This document shows positions 10,901 to 20,904 of a stretch of DNA of 64,000 bases, piece after piece (the stretch's first letter is position 1; each line of letters begins with the position of its first letter). Origin of the DNA: Doris montereyensis (Eukaryota > Mollusca > Gastropoda > Nudibranchia > Dorididae); assembly GCA_037039925.1 (NCBI GenBank), contig JAXRKP010000239.1:97501-161500 (forward strand), in the 5' to 3' direction. Under the pieces are notes generated by a model. That model worked only from the letters and a program-made list of their open reading frames with translations, was not told where the DNA came from and made no database searches. Position numbers and translations under genes: made by a program.

Positions 10901-13336
10901 TAAAGTTTTGTACATCTTCTACGTTTCCCCATCAATTTTAATGATTTCTGTTCATTCTCATTGTTTCGGTTTTTGCTGCATTTATTGTATGGCCTAGATT
11001 TTGGGTAATTCTGTGAAAGTTCTTGTGATTTGTCTTTCAAGTTTGTGAATTAAAGCACTTAACCCTAACATAATATTGTCCTTTAGTTACAATGATTTAG
11101 ATGGATATTGTCAAATTTTAAATTGCAGGAACAATCACAAGTATGTGGAAGAAGAAAATACCAAAAAGCAATTCTTGTCCCAAACATGTGCTCACATTCT
11201 CAGAGAGAATATGGATGAAAGGATTCTATCTCATCTGATTAAAATGGTAACAAATTTCTTTTCTGGTTTTTTTTTAAACTTGACTTTTGCATAGACATTA
11301 ACACTTATTATATTGCATTAGCTGTACATACAATCTACTTGTGTACTTGTTTTCTACTTTATCTGTATGTTTTAACTCATTGCTGTCTGATGCGCCCATT
11401 TGCACCTGCTAAAATCATTGCTCAGTCAGTCCAATGTCCCTTCCAAAAAACAACTGCATTTTTAATTGCAGCTTTTGAAGAAGATTTTTGCAGAGTTTCC
11501 AAGTGTTCTTCTCTGGGAGGGACAAATCCCCCCTCCCCCCAACATCATTTGTAGCTCCATCCCTCCCAAACGTCATTTGTCCCTCCATGTGGTTCATTGG
11601 TAGTCTGTCCTTCCTGCCTTCTTTCTATATTTTTTCTTAAGATGCACTTCATTGTTCCTGAAGCATTCATTTACTCTTCACGAATAATAAAGTGTGAAAA
11701 GATTTCTTAAAACATAAAGATATTCTTGCAAGGCGTCTGGTGAACAAAAACATTTTCAAATGTCAGTAAAAGATGTCCCTCCACTTCCTCATTTGTCCCT
11801 CCCTATATATCCATGTCTGTCCATTTTCTCGTGCTTCTCTACTTGCAGCTCTGCTGTTAGATTATACTAATAAATAAGAAAAACTCTAGAAACATTTTCA
11901 AATGTCTAGGCTTGATCCCATGACCTTTAGATCGAGAGGCTGACACCTTGCCTCTGGACTACCCCGTCCGACTTGGAAAGACACTTGATAAGCATTTTCC
12001 CTCTCAATCCAGCTGCCAATGGACATATCAGTCAGCACGGGCTGGGAAGTCAATTCTGTGACAGTAGACCGGCATTTAGTATCTTATCAGCGGTTGAAAA
12101 ATTTTCTTTTTTTTTCAAATAAAATCTACCCCCTTGGTCCAGGTAGGTGTATCGACACTTAGTCCCATCGGAGGCAGCCGATAAAAAAGGAGGTCCCGTG
12201 GGCAGATCACAACACTCTATGCACGTTAAAGATACTTTGGCTGTTTACAGGGCAGTCCGGGGAAAACACATTTTTTTAAAAATCCTACCGATAACCCTGA
12301 GATCACCTTAGTTGTGGACGTAGGTAAATTAACTCAAATCAAATAAAAAATCAAGCATTTTATTCTTATCCAGAAAATGATATTTTATCCCCTTTTCTAC
12401 GTCATTATTCATGTATTCCTGCTCTGTTGGCTGTGACCTTGTACTCTAGGAAAAGTATTTCACTGTGCTTTCCTCTTTCCTCATTTGACCCAGGTGTGAA
12501 TGAGTACCCAGCTATAGGTAGAGAAAGATTTTGTTAGAGTGTTAGTATGAAGCGCCTAACACGAATAGTAACAGGCTGCTGTACTAGTTGAGCCTGAACT
12601 TATGCGCGGATACGGCCTTTAAATCCATCTTTATCTGTACCGCCCCTAGAGGAATTTTTATTTTCTTGACTTGATTTACTTGACTTAGAACCTTTGCCGT
12701 TATGGTCGATAGATCTAGCAGCCTTCATCAGTTCTCTTTATCTCTTGCGTGATGCATCTCACATTCTTTGATCGTGTGTGATGTTTGAGACATTGTTTAG
12801 GTCTTCTTCAGGTAGGTATAATAATAATATGTTATATTTATATGTTCAGGTTCGGTCTTCTTTGTATCCCAATTTAGCATATCCGGTAGAGTTGGTATGG
12901 GCCGTACCCTAGGTCTTTTTTATTGTGCTCTCGAAAAGAATGACATCGCTTAGTGCGCAGGTATTTGGGGATCTATGTGTAGTTTGTGTCCAAAAAACTT
13001 CACAGCTTCCAGGACTTGCAATGATATTGGTCTTTCATTGCACTTGATGATGTACAGCGATGTGTTTGACATTTGGTATTTTGACAGGATATCTTATTCC
13101 CATGTTTTTAAAATGATAAAGTGGACAGATTTCTTTTCTTTGTGTGTCAAGTAACCATACTCTTTCATAATTTCTTTGTCTTCATCTTTGTTTTCAATTT
13201 TTAACCACAGCATCCTGTGAAATGTTTTGCCGAGTTTGTCAGTGAGCTACCAAAGCACAGCAGTGACTTTCGAGAGATTCTCTACCAATACAAGAAGCAG
13301 TTGAAGAACAGAGCAGAACAGCAACAGCAGAGATGA
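3117..13336 (+). CDS. 3' part of an unidentified multi-exon gene
   Basis: Exon-like blocks lie at 3117-3299, 3727-3792, 9199-9264, 9336-9382, 11129-11246 and 13211-13336 (stop TGA 13334-13336). The last four join perfectly in phase with good acceptors and donors. They give a helical, charged C-terminus containing AAKRRKSRKG, DKEIEKSENFV, KKQFLSQTCAHILREN, and HPVKCFAEFVSELPK before a glutamine-rich end. The first two junctions are each off by one base, so an exon is missing or the consensus has indels. I do not recognise the family. The charged alpha-helical character suggests a nuclear or scaffold protein, but that is a guess. The gene converges tail-to-tail with SETD2. Confidence 0.6.
3727..3792 (+). 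CDS. exon of the unidentified + strand gene
   Basis: A strong acceptor (TGTCTTTTTCAG) and a strong donor (GATG|GTAAGT) bracket 66 nt. The best frame reads TERKGAAKFCRQAMKRISQ. This frame leaves one base over at the donor, whereas the next recognised exon (9199) starts in phase 0. Either an intermediate exon exists or one A of the AAAA run at 3784-3787 is spurious, which would give a phase-0 end. Confidence 0.6.
3800..4134. other. intronic DNA, no feature recognised
   Basis: A C-rich then G-rich stretch lies near 3980-4080. There is no coding signal. Confidence 0.4.
4135..4670. repeat. irregular minisatellite, about 80-bp unit
   Basis: The recurring pieces are CCATAAAACTTTCAATTTTC, AAACCCACCTGTAGTTTATG and GACATAGTCGTACAGTTATA, in shuffled and partly deleted order. 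There are about six to seven copies. A stray piece recurs at about 5255-5285. Confidence 0.8.
4908..4984. repeat. (ATT)n microsatellite
   Basis: Roughly 24 ATT/TTA triplets in a row, in an intron of the + strand gene. Confidence 0.95.
5765..6045 (+). mobile_element. SINE family C, tRNA-like head
   Basis: The head (5770-5840) has the pattern of a tRNA-derived promoter: a region near ATCTCAGTCAGTATGGAAC resembling box A and a degraded box B near 5823-5835. The body matches, in reverse, the segment at 28435-28620, including GGTCTATTCAGACC near the end. It ends in a TTTACTTTACTTTAC tail. A small open frame inside is not a gene. Confidence 0.65.
6050..6889. other. intronic DNA with diverged repeat
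   Basis: There is an ACA-rich patch near 6097-6120 and a CCAAGATGGTGGCTCGCTC segment near 6222. Comparable CCAAGATGGCGGC and GGCGGCCATCTTGG segments occur near 39808 and 54474, so an interspersed element is likely. No gene is seen. Confidence 0.4.
6890..8936. repeat. large 42-bp minisatellite, about 38 regular units plus a degenerate edge
   Basis: The unit contains ATAGAACAACCTAGCAGAAA then CACCGATAGATTGGCATTTG. It is irregular before about 7320 and very regular after. The array is stop-free over long spans in one + frame, where the 14-residue unit contains RLAFGIEQPSRNTD, and in two - strand frames (up to 547 codons). Small indels at 7567, 8204 and 8312 shift the frames. I treat it as non-coding, except possibly its last unit, which runs into a consensus splice donor at 8945. 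Confidence 0.9.
9199..9264 (+). CDS. exon of the unidentified + strand gene
   Basis: A long pyrimidine tract and TTTTAG precede the exon. The donor is CGA|GTATGT. In phase 0 it encodes a very basic segment, WAAKRRKSRKGCRPIEQN, which could act as a nuclear localisation signal (inference). It joins the next exon in frame. Confidence 0.7.
9336..9382 (+). CDS. exon of the unidentified + strand gene
   Basis: The acceptor is CCCTTAACAG and the donor is GT|GTAAGT. It encodes KSTDLDKEIEKSENFV, with the last codon split across the intron (GT+G). The following exon starts with the required G, which supports both splice sites. Confidence 0.75.
9400..10084. other. intronic repeat-derived DNA
   Basis: Pieces at about 9590-9630 (ACTTACTTACTTAT) and 9700-9860 look like the tail and 3' region of a retroelement read backwards. 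They may belong to the adjacent antisense LINE. No gene is seen. Confidence 0.35.
10085..11045 (-). mobile_element. LINE fragment, C-terminal part of reverse-transcriptase ORF
   Basis: The - strand frame 10758 to 10183 reads the conserved segment after the polymerase core of non-LTR elements: NYLGLMINSEEKLREEISQR, LLYGSETWT, and QLRWFGHVNRM followed by a basic GKRPKGRPQRK. It is almost the same family as the + strand copy at 14040-15560. The upstream part to about 11045 is frameshifted. No endonuclease is present, so this is a 5'-truncated or broken copy. It sits in the intron just before exon 11129. Confidence 0.85.
11129..11246 (+). CDS. exon of the unidentified + strand gene
   Basis: The acceptor is AAATTGCAG and the donor is ATG|GTAACA. 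The exon starts with the one base needed to complete the previous codon, then encodes NNHKYVEEENTKKQFLSQTC and AHILRENMDERILSHLIKM. It is phase 0 at its end, matching the last exon. The sequence predicts amphipathic helices. Confidence 0.8.
11250..11879. other. intronic DNA; possible DNA-element start
   Basis: TTAACTCATTGCTGTCTGAT at about 11374 resembles the ends of the TTAA elements described at 46486 and 47743, but I could not find a matching right end. Nothing else is recognised. Confidence 0.3.
11880..12345. mobile_element. two SINE family A pieces in opposite orientation
   Basis: A - strand head lies at about 11880-11975 (reverse of TAGTCCAGAGGCAAGGTGTC). A + strand body runs from about 12060 to 12345, containing TACCCCCTTGGTCCAGGTAG, GCACGTTAAAGATAC and the AAATCAAATAAAA tail. 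A complete reference copy of this family is at 42322-42620. Confidence 0.7.
12410..12660 (+). mobile_element. SINE-like repeat family E
   Basis: GTGAATGAGTACCCAGCTAT and TGTTAGAGTGTTAGTATGAA match segments at 46935-47150 and at 26625-26910, the latter split by another SINE. No function beyond repeat DNA is visible. Confidence 0.55.
12661..13210. other. intronic DNA, no feature recognised
   Basis: AT-rich sequence with a few short repeats, ending in the pyrimidine-rich acceptor of the last exon. Confidence 0.4.
13211..13336 (+). CDS. last exon of the unidentified + strand gene
   Basis: The acceptor is TTTTTAACCACAG. In phase 0 it encodes HPVKCFAEFVSELPKHSSDF and REILYQYKKQLKNRAEQQQQ, then R and TGA at 13334-13336. 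The stop codon lies within the first unit of the AGATGAA-type minisatellite that follows, so array growth may have set the position of the C-terminus. Confidence 0.8.
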   Translation, partial: HPVKCFAEFVSELPKHSSDFREILYQYKKQLKNRAEQQQQR

Positions 13337-13705
13337 AGGAAGGATAGAGATGAAGGAATGTGAGAGATGAAATGACGGATTGAATTAAAATACATGAAGG
13401 AATGAGAGAGATGAAAGAATGAGAGAGATGAATGAATGAGAAAGGTGAAAGAATGAGAAAGATGAAAGAATAGAAAGATGAAAGAATCAGAGAGATCAAA
13501 GAATAAGAGAGATGAAGGAATGATAGAGATAAAATGAAAGATTGAAAGACATGAAGGAATGAAAGAGATGAAAGAATGATTGAGGTAAAGGAATGAGTGA
13601 GATGAAAGAATGAGAGAGATGAAAGAATGAGAAACATGAAGGAATGAGAGAGGTGAAAGAATTAGAGAGATGAAGGAGTGATAGAGATAAAAGAATGATG
13701 GAGAG
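13337..13705. repeat. 17-bp purine-rich minisatellite (left block)
   Basis: Units resemble AATGAGAGAGATGAAAG. It begins directly at the stop codon of the + strand gene. The same unit resumes at 15600-15845 beyond the LINE, so the two blocks were probably one array. Confidence 0.85.
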
Positions 13706-13784
13706 ATGAAATGACCGGGCAGTGGACAGGTAAGCACCTGTACGGGAGTAGATATTCCCGCCCTCCACGAGTCTCCTGCTGCCT

Positions 13785-13985
13785 TGCAGGTTGGTCTTGG
13801 CTGACCAATGGCTAAGGGAGTTAACCCTGACAGAAAACAACATGCTTCCTTGCATGTCAGTCTTGACTGACCAAAGGCTAAGGGAGTTAACCCTGACAGA
13901 AAATAACAACCTGCAGCCTTGCAGACTGGTCTTGAATGACCAAAGGCTAAGGGAGTTAACCCTGACAGAAAATAACAAGGCCTGG
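13785..13985. repeat. three tandem units of about 67 bp
   Basis: Each unit carries CTAAGGGAGTTAACCCTGAC and a variable TTGCAGACTGGTCTTGAATG-like part. It lies between the minisatellite and the LINE and may be part of the LINE 5' region. Confidence 0.75.
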
Positions 13986-14039
13986 TGGCCCAAGGTAGCA
14001 GCCCCACCATCTACCTAGGGTACAGTGGGCTAATCCCCT

Positions 14040-15560
14040 GCTTATTATAGGTAAAGAAGGAGAGACAACAACTTCTCCAAATGGAGAGAGACTAATAGAT
14101 TTTTGCCTAAAGAATAACATAAAAATAGCAAACACCTTTTTTCCTCATAAAGATATCCACAAATATACAAGAGTAGATGAAGACAGGTGTGAAAAATCAA
14201 TGATAGACTACATAATAGTAAGCAGCTCCTTTTTTTTACAGTACATTGGATGCAAGAGTAAACAGAGGAGCAGAAATGTTTAGTGATCATCACTTAGTGA
14301 TTGCCAAAATGAGATTACTGACTGAAGAAAACAAACAGAAAAGGAAAGAGAAGAAAGCTACTAAACTCAAAATAGTTATAACTGAGCGTACCAGGAAAGA
14401 CCACATGTTAACAATTACTTGAATTAGACAAATAACAGCAAAATCCTTGAGAGAAACATTGACTTGCACCTGTGTTTTATAGATCTAGAAAAGGCATTTG
14501 ACACTGTGAGGAGGGATGAACAATGGCATTCCTTAAAAGAACACAATGTAAAGCAAAATTTAATAGAAGTAGAAGCCTTAAAAGATTTTACAATAAACCA
14601 ACATGTGCAGTGAGAGTAGCTGGAAACATATCTGCAGAATTTGATGTAGAGATAGGGGTAAGACAAGGTTGTGTCCTAAGCCCTCTTTTGTTTATCACAT
14701 TTATGGATTCGGTCACAAAGGCATCCTCAAAAATGAAGAAAATGAATGTAGGTATGTGGAAGCTCAAACCAGTAAATGTATCAATGCTTTCATTTGCCGA
14801 TGATTAGTTCTATTTGGAAAATCAGAAAGTGACCTTCAGTCGAATATCAACATTATGAACAATGAACTAAATAAAAGAGGAATGAGAGTAAATGCAAAGA
14901 AAACCAAAACAATGCTAGTAACTAGGGAAGCAAAAACACAAAATCTTAAATTGGGCAGGAGAATTTAGAACAAGTTCACAGCTACAATTACCTAGGGGTA
15001 ATGATTAACTCTGAAGGAAAACTAAGAGAAAAAATCAGCCAGAGAATCAAAAAGGCAAGTGCAATATATAACCATCTAGGAAAGACATTTGTAGGTAAAC
15101 AAGAAATGTCAACACAAACCAAAATGGCACTATACAACACAGTTTATTGTCTTACTCTTCTCTATGGCAGCGAAACCTGGACCTCAGACAGTAGAGAATA
15201 CAGTAGAGTACAGGCAGCTGAAATGAAATATCTAAGAAGAGTAGTTGGGAAAACTAAAAGAGACAAAATCAGAAACTCAGCAATAAGAGATCAAACCAAA
15301 GCAGATTGCATAAAAACTAAGATTGAAATAAATGAATTGAGATGGTTTGGGCATGTAAACAGAATGAATGACAATAGAATAGCTAAATCAGTATACAGCA
15401 CTAAAGCCCAAGGTAAAAGACCAAAAGGCAGACCTCAGAGAAAGTGGGAAGAAGATATAAGAGATGCATTGAAGAATAGAAATTTAACATTTTTGAAAGG
15501 AAACAGAAAATGCCAGGACAGGGCATCCTGGAGAAAGATCATCTCGGACGTGTGAACTCA
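14040..15560 (+). mobile_element. LINE (non-LTR retrotransposon) with internal deletion
   Basis: A piece of the apurinic-like endonuclease comes first (14076-14330): NGERLIDFCLKNNIKIANTF, SMIDYIIVSS and the SDHHLV motif. After an internal loss, reverse-transcriptase motif A follows at about 14465 (FIDLEKAFDTV), then RQGCVLSPLLF, and the FADD active-site motif at about 14790-14805 followed at once by TAG. The downstream frame 15001-15555 carries LLYGSETWT and LRWFGHVNRM. The endonuclease plus reverse-transcriptase order is that of APE-type LINEs. The copy is frameshifted and has stops, so it is dead. Confidence 0.9.
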
Positions 15561-15599
15561 TACACCGAAAGGTAGAAAGGGAACTGATAAAGAAAGGAA

Positions 15600-15845
15600 G
15601 AAAGAAACGAATCGAAGGATTGAATAAATGGAAGGATTGAAAGACATGAAGGAATGAGAGAGATGAAAGATTAAAAGACATGAAGGAATGAGAGAGATGA
15701 AAGAATGAGAGAGATTGAAAGAATGATAAAGATAAAAGAATGATAGAGATTGAAAGAATGAGAAAAATGAAAGAATAATAGAGATGAAAGAATGAGAGAG
15801 AGGAAAGTAGAGCTGAAGCGATGACAGAGATCAAGGATTGATAGA
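15600..15845. repeat. 17-bp purine-rich minisatellite (right block)
   Basis: The GAATGAGAGAGATGAAA-type units are the same as at 13337-13705. The blocks flank the LINE. Confidence 0.85.
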
Positions 15846-15954
15846 AATCAAAAATGATTGTTAAAGTTGTCAATAAAAATAAATACAGTAAAACAAACAA
15901 AACAAACAGGAGTCCATTGTTCAATTATTGTTTCATTGAACTTGTTAATCTTGT

Positions 15955-16080
15955 CGACCATATGCAGTGATCCCAGGGTGATTTAAGAGGAAAAAAACAA
16001 GTTGATAGATAAATAAATGACTGAGAGGAAAGAAGTAGGACCTACCAATAGCACCCGCCAACCCTCCCGAGCCAATATCC
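15955..16080 (+). mobile_element. SINE family D copy
   Basis: Carries CCATATGCAGTGATCCCAGG, the AGGACCTACCAATAGCACCC end and a family D middle. The reference copy with target duplications is at 26699-26845. A second, shorter piece lies at about 16757-16812. Confidence 0.65.
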
Positions 16081-17435
16081 CCTACCAAGTGCCCACAATA
16101 AACAACAGTATAAACACATTATGATGAGATGAGGACGGAAAAGAATAAAAACGAAAGGCCAAACACATTTCTTCTCACTTTTGTATTTTTATTCAGGTGA
16201 CAGTTGTTGCTACCCATTCAAACGACTCGCACTTGTATGTTTTAAATTATATCTGGACGTGTACATACTGTGACTCGGATGCAACATAAGACGTCAGCTT
16301 TCAGTGATAATAAAATAAAATGAATACATGAATGTAAAAATGTAACTAAGGTCATGACACGTTCCATTCCAACAAGTACACAACTTGAAAGTTTGTTTCT
16401 CACATTTTAATAAATGAAAATGCCTTGGGCCCTATACAATATTATATTTACATGATATTTAAATACATGCACGAGACAAATACAAATATTATCAAACTTT
16501 AACATCACATTCTGTTGGGAGGAACATTATTTCTTTATCGCAACAGAAATATCAAAACAATTGGTTTCAATTCAAGAAATTAATGATGGGAATTGAAACA
16601 TTGACTAACATTCTATACAAAATAAACTTAGTTGAAGTTTGGATAGTGTAATTAAAGTAAAAAACAAGGAAGTTTTTAAAAATATTTTTAGGAAAATAAA
16701 TCGTGAAATAATGCCACTTATTATGTTCATATATCAAAGAGCTTTCATTGAAATATTCCCCGTCCATCAAATGTGGTGGTCTCAGGGTGAATTAAGAGGA
16801 AACAGCAATATGGGGAAAAAAGGCAACCAAAAACAAGAAAATAGCAACATTCATAAAAATTGATGAATTTATAATATATTTTTCATAAAATGTACTATGC
16901 AAAGTATACAGAGATGTATATTTTCCTTAGGACTAAAAGTGAAAAGATGGCTAAAACGATCCTCAAGGAAACACGTTAAAATTAATGAAGTCAAATATTT
17001 CACATACTTTCTTAAAAATCTCAAAACGTCTAAACATTAATTCACTACATTTGTTTTTCTCCATCATTTGACATGTTTTTGAGATCAACCATTTAAAACA
17101 GAGATTCCATTTTTGATACTCCATTCTAGGCTCTTACTCTTAGTTCTCATTAAACTACAGTATACATCCCCCCCACCGCGTCCCTTCCTTCCCCCTGCTT
17201 CATACAATCTTGTAGAAGAGTTTGTCAGATTTACATGGATATTTTTTCCCATAATTGGCACCACATAGGATCAATATGATACTTGTGACCTCACACTTAT
17301 CATCAGCTGAGGATTCAAATGGCTAGGGCAGCTTAAAAAAAAGTTTCAGAAATAAAATCCTTCATCTTTGTCGCTCTTCTTTTATGAAGAAAGACCAGTC
17401 TCTTAGCTGGACTGAAATGGCCACTTAAACATGAT
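16080..17435. other. intergenic AT-rich DNA
   Basis: No gene is seen. Apart from the short family D piece at 16757-16812 there is nothing recognisable. It is a plausible 3' flank of the + strand gene, but I could not place its polyadenylation site. Confidence 0.4.
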
Positions 17436-17439
17436 AAAG

Positions 17440-17560
17440 GAACGAGATGGCCGAGTGGTTAAAAGGCATTGCACTGTGACTCAGAGGTCTTGGGTTTGAG
17501 CCCCACTTCAGGCATTTCGGGGCAGGGGGGGGGGGGGGGGTCCTTGGGAACGAAAATTTA
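17440..17560 (+). mobile_element. tRNA-Ser/Leu-derived SINE head
   Basis: GAGATGGCCGAGTGGTTAAA is a near-perfect type II tRNA box A region. TGGGTTTGAGCCCCACTTC about 50 bases on is a box B. It is followed by a G run (17525-17540) rather than a tRNA 3' end, so I call a SINE or pseudogene, not a tRNA gene. Confidence 0.6.
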
Positions 17561-18049
17561 CCCTATTTGCTCACTTAGACAACATGGCCGATTCCTGTTG
17601 CACTGAGCGTAAGCTAGGTGATAGTCTATATTCCTTTCTCTAAATAACTTTGAATGCCAGGTTGTGACACCTTTCAGTGACCAGCAGACAGCACTAATTT
17701 TTTTGCTTCTTTTTTTTTTTTTTTTTTTAAACAAAGGAAACAAAGACTACCATTGGTAACAACAAGCAACATATCACCTATTCATTCACCACTTATCTAA
17801 GATTGGCTGCTGTAATTTATTGCAATGAGTCAATTAATTTAAAGTAAATCTCATGATCATATATTTATATAATATTGAGCGTAAGGTAACCAGGAGAAGA
17901 GTCATGATTTTTCTAGGCATATGACGAAGACGACGCCACCTGCTAGTGCTAGTGCTACACTAGTTTGCCATTGTTATTCCCACTGCCTTTGCTTTCATGG
18001 AGTTTGAATAGGACTTGAACTAGCACCATTTCACTGCTGTGGGTTGGGG

Positions 18050-18425
18050 TTTTTTTTAAAATTTGATTTGATTTGATTTGATTTACCCACATCCCCAAGT
18101 GAGTGAGTGATCTCAGGGCTTTTTGACAGGATTTCTTTTTCTTTTTTTAAAATTCCCGGATTGTCCAGTAAACAACCAAGGGATCTTTAAGTATTAACGC
18201 GCAGTGTTGTGATCCTCCCACAGAACCTCCTTTTTAAAAATGTTATCATCCGTCTTCTCATTGGACTAGGTGTCGATCCACCCACCTAGGCCAGTAGGGG
18301 GGGGGGGGTAGATTTTGCTTGAAAAAACTCTAGAACTTTTCAACCTGCCAGGACTTGAACTTGAACACTTTTTTTAAATTGAGAGGCCAACACCTTACCT
18401 CTGGACTACCAAGTCCCCTCACTGC
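18050..18425 (-). mobile_element. SINE family A copy with G12 run
   Basis: The tail (TTTGATTTGATTTGATTT) is on the left and the tRNA-like head on the right (reverse of TAGTCCAGAGGTAAGGTGTT). The internal G run at 18297-18308 sits at the site where other copies have about five. Confidence 0.75.
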
Positions 18426-18504
18426 TGGATCTACAGGAGGACCAAAAAACACAACATGCCTTGGGGGGGGGGGTTGCTTACCTACGAAGCTTTTTATTTA
18501 CTTC

Positions 18505-18670
18505 ATTGGACTTTACCCCCTCCATCATCCATATGATGAGATCTGACTTCTCAGGGTGAATTGAGAGGAGAAACAGCAAGACTAAAGATAAGTGAAATAG
18601 GAAAAGGAAAGAAGTAGGACCTATCAGTATCACTACCATACCAGCAGCGCCAGCCGCCAACCACCCACTC
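18505..18670 (+). mobile_element. SINE family D copy
   Basis: TTTACCCCCTCCATCATCC, CTCAGGGTGAATTGAGAGG and GAAAGAAGTAGGACCTATC mark the family. Confidence 0.7.
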
Positions 18671-18887
18671 ACTACGTGCGTGGCAGCCAGGACTCTCTCT
18701 CTCTATCAACTGAGCTAACAGTTCCTTCTACCGTAGTTATCTCACAAAAAAAGAGCTAGCAATCAAACAAACGTATATTCCAAATGAGTTATAATAGCAT
18801 GCTTAAACTAATAAAACCATTTTACCAGAGGGGCATTCTGCAATTACTTGTATAACGGAAATATTTTCACTTATATTTATACTTATA

Positions 18888-19337
18888 CAGTGGTCTCTGC
18901 CTAACAGGCCGGTCTTCGAGAGAGAACAAAAAAGCGGCATCAGAGCCGGACAATCTCTAGGGTGAATACATGGGGGTGTAGCCTAGATAATCACTACATA
19001 TCGTTTATCATCAGACCTTCAGGCCTAGGCCTCAGACTCAAAACAAGAACAAGGAGGACATATAAGAAACAGTAGGAAGAACGAGGCAGTGTACATTTTT
19101 TGGTAAATATTATATTTCTTGTTCTACTGACCACGACATTAGGCAGCTATTGCATCAAAGAAATAGGCCTAATTCCTCTTTGACCCAGACCATCATCAGT
19201 CCTTCATCAGTGGAAACATGCTTTTTCTTCTAGTTTGCACCAGCTATGGCGGTACCTTTAGTCTGGTTACAGTTTTTCAATGAAGATGACCTGTCTACAA
19301 GTCTTACATGACAATGTCAATTATCTCGTTTCTGGGA

Positions 19338-19378
<41 letters not shown>

Positions 19379-19673
19379 AGACATCAAAGAACATAACACT
19401 TCCCAAGTAGTAGCTAGCAGTAGCAGTAGCAGCAGATATTTTAGGCCTACAACACAATGTAGATCTACAATGACATTCGTCATGTTCCAGATAGAGAGAA
19501 GCACCACATTGGCAATCCAAATTTGATTTTTTGATTTTTATCGCATCATTGAGTTAAGCAAACCATTTGACTGAAGATTTTCGAACTGGCCTCTTAGGCA
19601 AGATAAGTAAAGAGGAAAATAATCAATTACACAGAAAAGTCGGCCTCTTAGGCAGAGGGCAGAGGCCGCTGTA
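18888..19673. mobile_element. possible TIR DNA element
   Basis: The left end CAGTGGTCTCTGCCTAACAG matches, with one mismatch over CTCTGCCTAA-AGGCCG, the reverse of the right end around 19641-19660. A related motif repeats at about 19588. No transposase is visible. The exact right edge is unclear. Confidence 0.4.
19340..19377. repeat. G38 homopolymer
   Basis: Thirty-eight consecutive G. This is the longest of many G runs in the window and could form G-quadruplex structure. The length is unreliable in any assembly. Confidence 0.9.
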
Positions 19674-19679
19674 GGTAAC

Positions 19680-20900
19680 TGAATACCACTCAACAACAAT
19701 ATCCTCTGTTGTAAAGGAGAGTGAAAAGAGCCAATTAAACAAAAAGGAGCTTCCAGACACACAAAGAGCAGAATGCAACGTTTCCATTTTGGACTGAAAG
19801 ACCACATGCTAATTGCTATGCTATCCTATTCCTATCTCCTATCTGCAGCACAGTTCCTATCCTCGTTTCTAACTTCCTATTTGTTTCATCTCAGATTATC
19901 ACGAAAATATATCCATCAGGTGGGGTCCAACAGATGAAAATAATGAGATAAATTAATACTTAGAATGTGTTGTAAGACGTGATTTTAATTTCTACCCCCA
20001 AATTTTTAAAAACAAAAAGCTGATTGAAAACATCTTTTGACGACATAAAGAAGAAAAACACCAGCACAAGTCCTATACTTTCAAGGAACACTAGATATCA
20101 TGGTATATGAATAACGTATCCATTTATGTTCAGACTAAGCAGCCTCGTGATACAGCAGATCAAACTCACACCCCTTTTCAACCAATTTGAAACATCAACA
20201 AAAAATAGTGAAACGAGGCAGCTTCAGTTCAAGAAGTAAGAAACAATGCTCTTTTTGCCCAGTAGTAAGAAAATATGAAAATTCTCAAGTTATATTTGAT
20301 GAATCAATTTCAAAAGTTATGGGGAAAAAATTCAATTATGAGCTTTAAAATTAATGTGCTCATTACTGCTCTGTAACAGAGATAATAAAGATCATAATAT
20401 AAAAGACTTTATCAATACAACTTTTATTTGACCATTTTTTAAACAAATACAAGAAAATGCAACATTTTGTGGTGAGAGACAATTATTTTTTCAGCAAGTT
20501 CATAAAATAAACATCTTGACACACATTTCAACATGTAAGGTTTAAGTAGGAACAGGTTTGAAAAAGAACACAAACATCATTTTTCATAAAGACGGATGAA
20601 CATTTAAATTTTATATAGAATTTCTATTATACTTTGTACGACAATTGTAGGGGGGGGGGGGGTGTTTCCTCTTCTTCTTTTATTTTATATGGCCTTCTCA
20701 CATTATTTATCTTAAAAACATATTTCAAAATCAGCTTTTAGCTAGAAATTGTTGTCAGTTTTATGAACAACAGCATTAAATGTCCTTAACTTCTTTGTTG
20801 TAGGGATACAATTTGTTGGTCTGAGAACTACAGAGAAATAGGTGTTCAGTTGAAGTGTTCCTGTACAGATACCACGTACATCAATGTGTCTAATCATAAA
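19680..20900. other. intergenic AT-rich DNA
   Basis: No gene or named repeat is seen. There is a G13 run at about 20650-20662. Confidence 0.4.
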
Positions 20901-20904
20901 AGCA

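Noticed and set aside
11374..11600. A fourth TTAA element
   Set aside because: The left end resembles the others, but no inverted right end with TTAA was found nearby.
13239..14010. - strand frames rich in SFHLSHSFIS
   Set aside because: Translation of the purine-rich minisatellite complement.
17440..17525. Functional tRNA-Ser/Leu gene
   Set aside because: Box A and B look good, but there is no acceptor-stem complement or proper 3' end, and a G run follows. It fits a SINE head.
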